From Deltaproteobacteria bacterium (GTDB taxonomy: Bacteria; Myxococcota_A; UBA9160; SZUA-336), in contig DAOUZG010000006.1 of the NCBI GenBank assembly GCA_030665705.1, positions 1 through 19,256 on the forward strand: 19,256 bases of DNA, given 5' to 3'. Below the pieces are notes generated by a model. That model worked only from the letters and a program-made list of their open reading frames with translations, was not told the DNA's origin and did no database searches. This document shows, piece after piece, positions 1-8,590 of the stretch (its first letter is position 1; each line of letters starts with the position of its first letter). The position numbers were made by a program, and so were the translations under genes.

Positions 1-453
1 GGGAACGATTCGACCTCGTCCTTGATACCAGTAGTAGATGAGGGCGCGGTCGCCGCTGTAAGCAACCTCGAGCCGGTTCACGAGGATGTCCGAGCTGAAT
101 CCGGGCATTGGGACTCGGTCTCTCCGGGCTATGTACCACCCGTTCGCGGGCAGGCAGTGCTGAGGGCTGTGAATGATGCTGCCCCGACGCTGGCTCTCGT
201 GAAAGCCGATGTAGACGTTGATTCGGCGTCCATCCTGCACGTACTCCCGGGAAAGGTAGTCGGTGAGGTCGAGCCGCCGCAGGGCCTCGTTGCTTACGGG
301 AGCATGGCGTCCGATGTAGCCCGCAACCTTCCGCGGAAAGTACTCGAACGAGCGGCGCTCGGGCACGATGTCCGTGCGGCCGAGGAGCAACCCGCCGATG
401 GCGAAGAGCGCCACGAGTCCCGCGAGGACCTGCCACCGGCGCGTTGGGCTCAC
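1..453 (-). CDS. epsI: EpsI-family exosortase-associated protein, partial (runs off left edge)
   Basis: I translated this on the minus strand; it gives 151 codons with no stop up to the window edge, so the C-terminus is missing. The GTG start at 453-451 overlaps the exosortase TGA (GTGA), so the two genes are translationally coupled. An N-terminal membrane anchor lies at about residues 9-25. A periplasmic domain follows, with the EpsI hallmark His-Ser-Pro-x-x-Cys-Leu-Pro-x-x-Gly-Trp at residues 95-106. EpsI proteins are found beside or fused to exosortases in PEP-CTERM exopolysaccharide loci; their biochemical role is not settled. Here EpsI is a separate gene rather than a C-terminal fusion. 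The family assignment is strong; the exact activity is unknown. Confidence 0.88.
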   Translation of the reverse strand, partial: MSPTRRWQVLAGLVALFAIGGLLLGRTDIVPERRSFEYFPRKVAGYIGRHAPVSNEALRRLDLTDYLSREYVQDGRRINVYIGFHESQRRGSIIHSPQHCLPANGWYIARRDRVPMPGFSSDILVNRLEVAYSGDRALIYYWYQGRGRIVP

Positions 454-1379
454 GAGGGTCCTGCCGCGTCTCCGCCGCTCTTCGAACCGTCCGGCACCAG
501 CCGGATCACGGCAAAACCCAAAGCGGCGAGAAGCGCGAAGGCGAGTGCGAACATCGCAAAACCTTCGAACGTATGGTAGTAGCCGGTTGCCACTGCGAGC
601 CCGTAGTGATAGGCGAGGTACCCTGTGCCTGTTACCCGAAACGCATTCACGAGGATCGCGATCGGAAGGGACGCACCGACAATCAGTATCCTCTGAAGCC
701 AACCCCGTCCGAAGAAGTAGGCGAAGACCACGCCAACGGTCACCAGGGCCTGAAGCGACCGGAGGCCACTGCAAGCCTCGGCCACCTCGAGCTGGGTATG
801 CGGTAGATGGATCACGTTCCCCTCCCGCACGATCGGAACGCTGACCCAGAAGAGGACCTGCTCCGCCACCTCGGATGCGAAGACCTGAAGAGGAAAGGCG
901 ATCTGGATGAAGACGAAGCGCGGGGGCGGAATCGCCAAGAGCAGGAACAACACGGGGAAGGCGAGCTGCCATGCCCAGGCCCGGCCCCCGATCCACAAGA
1001 TTCCCCCGAGGAGCAGCGGCACCGCGCTGAGTCGCGGCAAGAAGTTCACCCCACCCAGCATGCCCACGAGATAGAGCAGCAAGGCAAGCAAGATGAAGAG
1101 GAGTCCCCACCAGCTTCGTTCCACGGGCAGCGACCGGAAGACGTGTCGACGGTCCCAGACGAAGTAGAGCGCCAGCGGTGCGATGAGAAAGCCATGCGAA
1201 TAGTTGTCGTCCGACCCCCAGATCTCGGCGAGGGACATCAACTCCGGATCGGCGTCGTAGACGAGAATCGGGTAGAAGACCCAGGCGGTGAGCCCGAGCG
1301 TTAGGAGCGGCCACGCCCACTTCTGCAAGCGAGCTGCCGGTGAGGGCGCAGCTGCCCAGACCTCTGTCGCCCGATTCAC
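450..1379 (-). CDS. xrtA: Exosortase (EpsH/XrtA-like membrane transpeptidase)
   Basis: This 309-residue polytopic inner-membrane protein has about eight hydrophobic segments. The proposed exosortase catalytic residues are all visible: Cys203 in EACSGLRSL, Arg248 in NAFRVTGTG and His269 in YYHTFEG. The N-terminal NYSHG motif near residues 59-63 is also typical. By family knowledge, exosortases cleave C-terminal PEP-CTERM sorting signals in the cytoplasmic membrane and are linked to exopolysaccharide production. The start is GTG at 1379-1377, preceded on the minus strand by AAGGAGG at 1393-1387, seven bases upstream. It is followed directly by epsI. The type-A label is inferred from the PrsT- and PrsR-like neighbours; another exosortase subtype is possible. 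No substrate with a PEP-CTERM tail lies in the window. Confidence 0.92.
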   Translation of the reverse strand: MNRATEVWAAAPSPAARLQKWAWPLLTLGLTAWVFYPILVYDADPELMSLAEIWGSDDNYSHGFLIAPLALYFVWDRRHVFRSLPVERSWWGLLFILLALLLYLVGMLGGVNFLPRLSAVPLLLGGILWIGGRAWAWQLAFPVLFLLLAIPPPRFVFIQIAFPLQVFASEVAEQVLFWVSVPIVREGNVIHLPHTQLEVAEACSGLRSLQALVTVGVVFAYFFGRGWLQRILIVGASLPIAILVNAFRVTGTGYLAYHYGLAVATGYYHTFEGFAMFALAFALLAALGFAVIRLVPDGSKSGGDAAGPS

Positions 1380-1500
1380 GCTGTTGCCTCCTTCAAGTCT
1401 CGTGCCGCGACGCCTTCCCGGAGAAGGGCTGATGCCGGGCGGTTAGCCGGGAATCGCCCATCCCAACCGCGGGAGGGTACCGAAGCTCCGTCCAACTAGA

Positions 1501-1612
1501 GCCGCTCCCAGTCCTCGACGCCCTGGCCCCTGGAGGCCTGGGACTCTCCCGAGCGGCCCGCTTCGGGGGCCTCCTCTCCCGGCCTGGGGGGTTCTCCGGG
1601 CCCCGGAGAGCC
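1501..1612. other. GC-rich dyad cluster (nested stem plus strong hairpin)
   Basis: GCCGCTC at 1501-1507 is perfectly complementary to GAGCGGC at 1551-1557. Inside that stem, AGTCC at 1510-1514 pairs with GGACT at 1541-1545. A second near-perfect palindrome spans 1590-1612, with an 11-bp stem around C1601 that contains one G-T pair. No U-tract follows on either strand, so a classical intrinsic terminator is not supported. It could be a structured RNA, a transcription block separating divergent units, or chance symmetry in GC-rich DNA. Confidence 0.4.
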
Positions 1613-1659
1613 GTTCGTAGGGGTCTCCCCCCCCGGGCGTCTCCTGTTGGGTAAGATTT

Positions 1660-1705
1660 TTCCCATATGGGGAGGGTAAGTAAATATATTCCCCATAGTG
1701 GGAAT
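1660..1705. promoter_or_regulatory. Tandem palindromes, probable upstream activator sites for the sigma-54 promoter
   Basis: Two palindromes lie in an AT-rich island: TCCCATATGGGGA (1661-1673) and ATTCCCCATAGTGGGAAT (1688-1705). Their centres, 1666.5 and 1696.5, are 30 bp apart, close to three helical turns. Each is preceded by GGGTAAG (1649-1655 and 1674-1680), so the element looks duplicated. Further TTCCC or GGGAA half-sites occur at 1721-1725 and 1768-1772. The dyads sit about 110-140 bp upstream of the predicted transcription start, the usual distance for NtrC-class enhancer sites. The bound protein is inferred, most simply the regulator encoded downstream. Confidence 0.55.
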
Positions 1706-1778
1706 GCAGGGTCCTAGGCGTTCCCGAGAAATTTCCGCCTTCCTGGCTCTCGGGGGCTGTTTTGCCCGGGAATTCCGT

Positions 1779-1794
1779 TGGCACGCTTGTCGCA
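1779..1794 (+). promoter_or_regulatory. Sigma-54 (RpoN) promoter of the PrsR-like regulator
   Basis: TTGGCACG at 1778-1785 matches the -24 element fully. After the four bases CTTG comes TCGCA at 1790-1794, which differs from the -12 consensus TTGCA at one base. The invariant GG (1780-1781) and GC (1792-1793) are present at the correct 12-bp spacing. The predicted start is near 1805, giving a leader of about 30 nt that contains the ribosome site at 1823-1829. The -24 box also forms an inverted repeat with CGTGCC at 1796-1801. It is the only good RpoN match I found in an intergenic position. Confidence 0.8.
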
Positions 1795-1834
1795 CCGTGC
1801 CTGGGTTGGACGCAAAGGCCCGAGGAAAGAGAAT

Positions 1835-3262
<1,428 letters not shown>

Positions 3263-3299
3263 GGACGTTCCGAGGCTTCGCCCAGGGAGGTCGAACGCG

Positions 3300-3920
3300 A
3301 TGAGATCCCGACGCCCTAGCTTGCTGCCCCTCCTGCTCCTGGTCTCCACGGCCCTCCTTCCCGCCTGTCGGACGACGCTGAGAGCGCTCCCCTCTCCGGA
3401 AGAGCTCGAGAGCCAGGCCGTCGAGGCCTTCCAGGAGTACCGGATCGGCCCGACCGACGTCCTCCAGATCAGCGTCTGGAAGAGCCCCGAGCTTTCGGTG
3501 CCCGAGGTGGCCGTGCGGCCGGATGGGAAGATCTCGTTCCCGCTGCTCGATGATGTCCACGCCGCCGGCCTTACCCCGAACGAGCTCAAGGCGATCCTGA
3601 CCGAGCGGCTCTCGGAGTACATCCTGGCGCCGACGGTCACGGTCGTGGTGCGTCAGATCAACTCCAAGGCCGTCTACGTGATCGGTGAGGTCCAGCGCCA
3701 GGGAGCCCTCTCTCTCCGGGCGGATATGCGGGTGATCGATGCCCTGGCCATGGCGGGTGGATTTCGCCCCTTTGCGGACCGCTCTTGGGTTAAAGTCATC
3801 CGAAACCGGAATAGCGAGGGGCCGATCGAGTTCCGGTTCAACTACGACAGGTTCGTGGAGGGGAAAGACCTCGAGCAGAACATTCTGCTCCTCCCGGGAG
3901 ACAAGGTTGTTGTGCCGTAG
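3300..3920 (+). CDS. Wza/EpsE-type polysaccharide export outer-membrane lipoprotein
   Basis: This 206-residue protein has a lipoprotein signal ending in LLPAC, with Cys23 as the lipidation site. The polysaccharide export domain starts near residue 48 with YRIGPTDVLQISVW and contains the RPDGKISFPLLDDV motif. A SLBB-like half follows (VYVIGEVQRQG to [10 protein letters not shown]). It is much shorter than E. coli Wza, as is usual for the export proteins of exosortase loci. Its likely role is the periplasmic/outer-membrane channel for exopolysaccharide. An AGGGAGG ribosome site at 3284-3290 supports the ATG. It starts 37 nt after the regulator and its 3' end overlaps the next gene. No partner co-polymerase (Wzc-like) is present in the window. 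Confidence 0.92.
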   Translation: MRSRRPSLLPLLLLVSTALLPACRTTLRALPSPEELESQAVEAFQEYRIGPTDVLQISVWKSPELSVPEVAVRPDGKISFPLLDDVHAAGLTPNELKAILTERLSEYILAPTVTVVVRQINSKAVYVIGEVQRQGALSLRADMRVIDALAMAGGFRPFADRSWVKVIRNRNSEGPIEFRFNYDRFVEGKDLEQNILLLPGDKVVVP

Positions 3921-5271
3921 AGCGAATTGGACCCTCTGGGTCGGAGTGGGGCTGCTCCTGCTGGGCGCGGGGACGGCCCAGGCCCGGAAGCATCTCCGCG
4001 TCACACCTGGGATCGACGTTCGGCAACAGTTCGACTCCAACATCAACTACCGAGAGCACGACCCGGAGTCGGACGTCGTGACGGTCATCACCCCGACGCT
4101 CGAGCTCTCCTATGAGGGGGAGCGGGGTTACGCCAAGGCTAAAATGGGGCTGCGATCCCGCAGCTACTGGCGCAACTCGGAGCTGAACGCGGTAGACCGG
4201 TTCGGCCAGCTCGACCTCGAGCGGCTGCTGAGCCCGAGGCTGGCAGTCATGGCCAGCGGGAGGCTCGCCTTCTACCCCAATCGCGACGCCGTGGAGGACG
4301 GTAGTGGGCAGGAGTTGATCGGGGATCGGCCAGACTACTTCCGCCAGGACTTCTCCGGCGGGTTCCGGTACGCCCTCGATCCACTCTCCACCCTGACGGT
4401 GGCCGCTGGATCCCACAGCGTTGACTACGATCAGGGCGACAGCAGCAACAGGTTTTCTCAGCGAGACCTGAACACCATCGAGGCGTCCGCGGTGTACGTC
4501 CGCCAGGTCTCCGAGCGCGATGAAGCCGGGCTGAGCCTGCGGTTTTCGCGTGATGACTTCGACGAGGTCAGGACGTCCTTCGCAGGCACCGGGGAGGAGA
4601 CGAACCGGACGGTTTCCGCAGTGCTGCACTGGGCACGGGAGTGGACGCGCGTGTGGTCGAGCCGCGTAGCGGCGGGTGCGCGTAGCGTGCGGCTCGAGGA
4701 CGACGGGATTCCCGGGCTCGTCGTGCTCTCCTCTTCGGGCTTGGATCTGAGTCCAACCGACACCTCTTTCGGCTTCATCGGGAACCTCGAGGTGACGCGC
4801 CGTACGAAGCGGACGGTCACCACGCTCGGTTACAGCAAGCAGACCACCCCCTCTTCGGGCTATGGCTCCACCGTGGGCGCGGATACGGTCTCGGTCGGCT
4901 TCACGGCCCGACTCACCGACCGTCTCGGGCTGGATGCGGGAGGGTTCGCGCAGCAGTACGAGTCGTTGGGTGACACGCTGGGCGTCGTCCGGTTCCCCTA
5001 CAATCCGACGCCCGGCCGACCGTGTGGTCCGCTCGAGCTCGGCGCCCTGAATAGCCAGCTCGTGTGCGTCGGTCTCACGGACGACGCGATCGACGCAACG
5101 GTCCTGGGCGCCCACTTCCAGCTCGGCTGGCGCGTGAACGGTCATTGGCGCACCTTCCTCCGCTACACGTTCCGCGACCAGACCTCGGAGGGGGAGCGGC
5201 CACTGTCCGAGTACACGAACCACCGGGTCATGCTGGGATTCCGTTACGCGATTCCCATCGATCTCTTCTAA
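3907..5271 (+). CDS. Outer-membrane beta-barrel protein of the EPS locus
   Basis: The protein has about 454 residues from a TTG start at 3907 (or the adjacent TTG at 3910), inside the end of the export lipoprotein gene. The frame is open further upstream, but only this start leaves a normal signal peptide (about residues 10-26, cleavage after AQA). It is also preceded by GGGAG at 3896-3900. The mature protein is rich in alternating aromatic/polar strands and ends in phenylalanine, as outer-membrane barrels do. It resembles the beta-barrel porin 2/EpsL-like proteins found in exosortase loci, whose opening [15 protein letters not shown] stretch is typical. The inferred role is an outer-membrane secretion pore or accessory for polysaccharide. 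Family assignment is by pattern only. Confidence 0.8.
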   Translation: MLCRRANWTLWVGVGLLLLGAGTAQARKHLRVTPGIDVRQQFDSNINYREHDPESDVVTVITPTLELSYEGERGYAKAKMGLRSRSYWRNSELNAVDRFGQLDLERLLSPRLAVMASGRLAFYPNRDAVEDGSGQELIGDRPDYFRQDFSGGFRYALDPLSTLTVAAGSHSVDYDQGDSSNRFSQRDLNTIEASAVYVRQVSERDEAGLSLRFSRDDFDEVRTSFAGTGEETNRTVSAVLHWAREWTRVWSSRVAAGARSVRLEDDGIPGLVVLSSSGLDLSPTDTSFGFIGNLEVTRRTKRTVTTLGYSKQTTPSSGYGSTVGADTVSVGFTARLTDRLGLDAGGFAQQYESLGDTLGVVRFPYNPTPGRPCGPLELGALNSQLVCVGLTDDAIDATVLGAHFQLGWRVNGHWRTFLRYTFRDQTSEGERPLSEYTNHRVMLGFRYAIPIDLF

Positions 5272-5312
5272 CGAAGGCCCGACCCCCCAGATCCGAGAGG
5301 GAGGAAGCATCC

Positions 5313-6302
5313 GTGCCTGAACGGCGGCGTGCGCTGATTACGGGGATCACGGGCCAGGACGGCTCCTACCTGGCGGAGCTGCTCCTGTCGAAGGGCTACG
5401 CGGTCTACGGGATGGTCCGGCGGTCCAGCACCGAGAGTTTCGAGCGGATCGCCCACATCGTGGATAGCGTCGAGCTGAGACAGGCAGACCTCTTGGACCA
5501 GCTCTCGATCGTCAACGTGCTGCGTCAGGTCGAGCCGCATGAGGTCTACAACCTGGCTGCGCAGTCCTTCATCCCGACGAGCTTCGAGCAGCCGCTTCTC
5601 ACTGGAGAATTCACCGCGCTCGGCGTGACCCGGATCCTCGAGGCGATCCGGCTCGTGAATCCGGCAATCCGTTTCTATCAGGCTTCGTCGAGCGAGATGT
5701 TCGGGAAGGTCCAGGAGACCCCGCAGCGGGAGACGACGCCGTTCCACCCCCGCAGCCCCTACGGGGTGGCCAAACTCTACGGGCACTGGATCACCGTCAA
5801 CTACCGGGAGAGCTACGGGATCTTCGCAACGTCGGGGATCCTCTTCAATCATGAGTCTCCCCGCCGCGGTAAGGAGTTCGTGACCCGCAAGATCTCCTGG
5901 GGGGCCGCGTCGATCGCGCTGGGACTGACCGATTCCCTCGAGCTCGGCAATCTCGACGCGCAGCGCGACTGGGGCTACGCGCCTGAATACGTCGACGCGA
6001 TGTGGCGGATGCTCCAGCAGGAAACGCCCCGGGATTACGTCATTGGAACCGGCGTGCACCACAGCGTACGGGAGTTCTGCGAGGCCGCGTTCTCGCACCT
6101 GGGCCTGGACTACCGGGACCACGTCCGGACCAACACGGCGCTTCTCCGTCCCGCCGACGTTGAGACGCTGCGGGCCAACCCGGGGCTGGCCCGGCGGGAA
6201 CTCGGCTGGGAGCCCCGGACCTCGTTAGAGGAGCTCGTCCGGATCATGGTCGATGCCGATGTCGACCGGATCCGCACCCAGAAGCCGCCCACACCTGGGT
6301 GA
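5313..6302 (+). CDS. gmd: GDP-mannose 4,6-dehydratase
   Basis: This 329-residue short-chain dehydrogenase has the NADP-binding [15 protein letters not shown] motif near the N-terminus, catalytic SSSE at 125-128 and YGVAK with Y150 and K154. [17 protein letters not shown] is highly specific for GDP-mannose dehydratases. It converts GDP-D-mannose to GDP-4-keto-6-deoxy-D-mannose, the precursor of GDP-rhamnose, GDP-fucose and related sugars. The GTG start at 5313 follows GGAGG at 5300-5304, and the frame upstream belongs to a shadow of the barrel gene. GDP-mannose would come from the guanylyltransferase encoded at 9900. No dedicated reductase for the keto product is evident, unless one of the epimerase-like neighbours does this. 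Confidence 0.95.
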   Translation: MPERRRALITGITGQDGSYLAELLLSKGYAVYGMVRRSSTESFERIAHIVDSVELRQADLLDQLSIVNVLRQVEPHEVYNLAAQSFIPTSFEQPLLTGEFTALGVTRILEAIRLVNPAIRFYQASSSEMFGKVQETPQRETTPFHPRSPYGVAKLYGHWITVNYRESYGIFATSGILFNHESPRRGKEFVTRKISWGAASIALGLTDSLELGNLDAQRDWGYAPEYVDAMWRMLQQETPRDYVIGTGVHHSVREFCEAAFSHLGLDYRDHVRTNTALLRPADVETLRANPGLARRELGWEPRTSLEELVRIMVDADVDRIRTQKPPTPG

Positions 6303-6306
6303 TCTT

Positions 6307-7272
6307 GTGCGCGTGCTGGTCACCGGAGGCGCCGGGTTCATCGGGTCCAACCTCGTTGACGCTCTCCTCGCTCGGGGAGACGAGGTTGTCGTCATCGACT
6401 CGTTCCACGACTTCTACCCCCGCGAGGTGAAGGAGCGGAACCTGGCGCGCGCGCGCACCCACCCGGCGTTTCGCTCACTCCAGGAGGCGGACATCCGGAA
6501 CCCCGAGAGGGTGCGGGAGGTCTTCGAGGCTCACTCTCCGGAGGCCGTGATCCACCTGGCTGCCAGGGCGGGGGTCCGGCCCAGCATCGAGGCACCCGAC
6601 GAGTATACCGACGTCAACATGACGGGGACGGCGGTCATCCTGCGTGAAGCCGCTGCCCGGGGGGTAAGCCGGGTCCTGTTTGCCTCCTCCTCGAGCGTCT
6701 ACGGGGAGAGACCCCGCGGTCCTTTCGTCGAAGAGATGGACGCCGATCGCCCGATCTCCCCCTACGGCGCAACCAAGCGGGGTGGCGAGCTGCTCGCCTA
6801 CGCCTGGCACCGCTCCACCGGTGTCCCGACCACGATCCTGCGAATCTTCACGGCCTACGGGCCGCGGCAACGCCCGGACCTCGCGATCCATCGCTTTGCG
6901 CGCCGGATGCTCGAGGGCAAGGAGATCCCGGTCTTCGGGGACGGAAGCGCGGAGCGCGACTTCACGTTCGTGGGCGATCTGACCGATGGGATCCTACGCG
7001 CGCTCGATCGGTCCGATGGGTTTCGCACCTACAACCTGGGCCGCGGGAAACCGGTTACCGTGAACGAGACGATCGCAACACTAGAGCGTGTTCTCGGAAT
7101 TTCGGCTCGACGGCAGACGCTACCCCCGCAAACCGGGGACGTTCCGCGAACCTGGGCCTCGATCGAACGAGCGAACCGCGAGCTCGGGTACGAGCCGAGG
7201 ACCGTGCTCGAGGATGGAATTCGCCGATTCGTCGACTGGCTCCGCGAGGAGGATTCGTGCGAGTCCTCGTGA
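6307..7272 (+). CDS. NAD-dependent sugar-nucleotide epimerase, UDP-glucuronate 4-epimerase-like
   Basis: This extended short-chain dehydrogenase has 321 residues. It has the GGAGFIG dinucleotide-binding motif at 7-13, an SSSSVYG segment, and catalytic Y153 and K157 in SPYGATK. FTAYGPRQRPDLAI is characteristic of UDP-glucuronate 4-epimerases (CapI/GAE type), which make UDP-galacturonate from the product of UDP-glucose dehydrogenase; that enzyme is encoded downstream. The GTG at 6307 is chosen because the family begins right there (VRVLVTGG); it lies four bases after the gmd stop, without a strong ribosome site, so coupling is likely. A GDP-sugar reductase or other epimerase role cannot be excluded. 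Confidence 0.85.
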   Translation: MRVLVTGGAGFIGSNLVDALLARGDEVVVIDSFHDFYPREVKERNLARARTHPAFRSLQEADIRNPERVREVFEAHSPEAVIHLAARAGVRPSIEAPDEYTDVNMTGTAVILREAAARGVSRVLFASSSSVYGERPRGPFVEEMDADRPISPYGATKRGGELLAYAWHRSTGVPTTILRIFTAYGPRQRPDLAIHRFARRMLEGKEIPVFGDGSAERDFTFVGDLTDGILRALDRSDGFRTYNLGRGKPVTVNETIATLERVLGISARRQTLPPQTGDVPRTWASIERANRELGYEPRTVLEDGIRRFVDWLREEDSCESS

Positions 7273-8207
7273 CCGGGGGCGCCGGGTTCATCGGGTCGAA
7301 CCTCGTGCGGGGCTGTCTCGAGGCCGACTACGAAGTTCGCATCATCGACGATTTCTCGACGGGACGACGCGAGAACCTGACCGGTGTGCGAGAAGACGTC
7401 GAGCTCATCGAGGGGAGCGTCACCGATCTGGAGACGGTCCGCGAGGCTTCGGAGAGCTGCGAGGTCGTGTTCCACTTGGCGGCTCTGCCCTCCGTCCCGC
7501 TTTCCGTAGAGGATCCGACGCGGACCCACGGGGTCAACGTCACGGGAACCGTTAACGTGCTCGAGGCCGCACGGAAGATCGGGGTGCGGCGCGTGATCTT
7601 CGCGAGCTCCTGTGCGATCTACGGGGAGGCTGAACGGCTACCGATTTCCGAAGAGACGCCGCCTCGCCCCCTCTCACCGTATGCCCTGCAAAAGTACGTG
7701 AGCGAGGTCTACGTCAGCCGCTACGTCGAGCTCTACGGGCTCGAGGCGGTGATCCTTCGTTACTTCAACGTGTACGGCCCGAATCAGGATCCCGCGTCGA
7801 CCTATGCTGCGGTGATCCCGCGGTTCCTACGGGCCGTAGCGAAGGGGGAACCTCCAAGCGTGTACGGGGACGGCGCCCAATCGCGCGACTTCGTCTACGT
7901 TCGGGACGTCGTGGAGGCGAACCTCGCGGCGGCCCGTGCGCCGGTGGGCGTCTCGGGTGAGCGGTTCAACGTGGGCCGCGGAACCCCGGTCACGGTTCTC
8001 GAACTGCTCGATGCGGTGGCGCGGGTGCTGGGACGAGAGGAGGCGTCCCCGGAGCATCAGCCGCCGCGTCCCGGGGATCTACGGCACAGCGTCGCCGATG
8101 CGCGGCGGGCGGCCGAACAGCTCGGTTGGCACGCGCGGATGGCGCTCGAGTTGGGTCTCGTGGAGACCGCACGCGCCCTCGCCCTCGCCGGACGGACGGC
8201 ATCGTGA
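7257..8207 (+). CDS. NAD-dependent epimerase/dehydratase, WbpP/TviC-like (UDP-GlcNAc or UDP-Glc 4-epimerase)
   Basis: The 316-residue protein begins MRVLVTGGAGFIGSNL, nearly the same as the preceding gene. It has an ASSCAIYG segment and catalytic Y142 and K146 in SPYALQK. The segment around RYFNVYG followed by QDP and YAAVIPRF resembles the UDP-N-acetylglucosamine 4-epimerases WbpP/TviC more than GalE. The GTG start at 7257 follows GAGGAGG at 7246-7252 and lies 16 bp inside the preceding gene. It would provide UDP-GalNAc, UDP-Gal or the corresponding uronic acid. Specificity is inferred from short motifs only. Confidence 0.83.
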   Translation: MRVLVTGGAGFIGSNLVRGCLEADYEVRIIDDFSTGRRENLTGVREDVELIEGSVTDLETVREASESCEVVFHLAALPSVPLSVEDPTRTHGVNVTGTVNVLEAARKIGVRRVIFASSCAIYGEAERLPISEETPPRPLSPYALQKYVSEVYVSRYVELYGLEAVILRYFNVYGPNQDPASTYAAVIPRFLRAVAKGEPPSVYGDGAQSRDFVYVRDVVEANLAAARAPVGVSGERFNVGRGTPVTVLELLDAVARVLGREEASPEHQPPRPGDLRHSVADARRAAEQLGWHARMALELGLVETARALALAGRTAS

Positions 8208-8590
8208 TTCGTATTCTGCTGGCCCGTGTCATCGTTCCGCTCGCCTACATGGCGGGGGTGTTCTTTCTCTCTTCGCTTCCCGGCGCGCAGGTCCATCGCC
8301 TGGGGCTCTCGGCTCTCCTGCTGGATTTTGCCCATGTCCCCCTTTTCGCCGGACTGGCGTGGGCTACGCTTTGGGCGGTTACGGGCCCCGTGCGCGTCCG
8401 GGTTGCGTGGGTTGCGGCTCTTTGTCTCGCTTTTGCCGTGCTTGACGAGTGGCACCAGACGTTCGTGCCGGGCCGGTTTTTCTCCGGCTGGGATCTGGCT
8501 GCGGATTCGCTCGGTATCGGCATCGGGATTGCACTCGGGCTGTGGGCCTGGTCGAGCCAGGCCCTTCGGAAGAGGAAGCCAATCACATGA
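8204..8590 (+). CDS. VanZ-like small integral membrane protein
   Basis: This 128-residue protein has about four membrane segments. It carries the VanZ-family signature DEWHQTFVPGR at 81-91, followed by an Asp-containing SGWDLAADSLG helix, and a conserved His44 in DFAHVPLF. The GTG start overlaps the previous stop (GTGA, 8204-8207), and its own TGA overlaps the ATG of the next gene (ATGA). VanZ-like proteins recur in exosortase and exopolysaccharide loci, but their role there is not known; VanZ itself gives low-level teicoplanin resistance by an unresolved mechanism. Position between precursor enzymes suggests an envelope-polysaccharide function, not resistance. Confidence 0.85.
   Translation: MIRILLARVIVPLAYMAGVFFLSSLPGAQVHRLGLSALLLDFAHVPLFAGLAWATLWAVTGPVRVRVAWVAALCLAFAVLDEWHQTFVPGRFFSGWDLAADSLGIGIGIALGLWAWSSQALRKRKPIT

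Larger units (their letters stand above)
1380..1834. other. Divergent intergenic control region between exosortase and PrsR-like regulator
   Basis: This 455-nt stretch has no convincing gene; the open frames across it on the minus strand have no plausible ribosome site and no recognisable product. It falls into three parts. Positions 1400-1640 are very GC-rich with several inverted repeats and a run of eight C at 1627-1634. Positions 1651-1735 form an AT-rich island with palindromes built on TTCCC/GGGAA. Positions 1768-1834 hold a GGAATTCC palindrome, a sigma-54 promoter and the leader of the rightward regulator. No clear sigma-70 promoter for the leftward exosortase could be picked out. Confidence 0.7.

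Noticed and set aside
1392..1407. Minus-strand sigma-54-like site CGGCAC-N5-TTGAA upstream of exosortase
   Set aside because: The essential GC of the -12 element is GA, and a start at about 1382 would lie downstream of the gene's own ribosome site (1393-1387), leaving a leaderless transcript.
3838..5310. Minus-strand open frame of 490 codons
   Set aside because: It is antisense to the barrel gene, which has a signal peptide and C-terminal Phe; the reverse product shows no recognisable fold.
8127..8143. TTGGCACG and other TGGCAC matches within coding regions (also near 6815, 8450 and 15427)
   Set aside because: None has a TTGC-like -12 element at the correct distance, and all lie inside well-supported genes.
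8204..8590. Glycopeptide-resistance interpretation of the VanZ-like gene
   Set aside because: No other van gene is present, and the neighbourhood is sugar-nucleotide synthesis in a Gram-negative envelope; the family name alone does not imply resistance.
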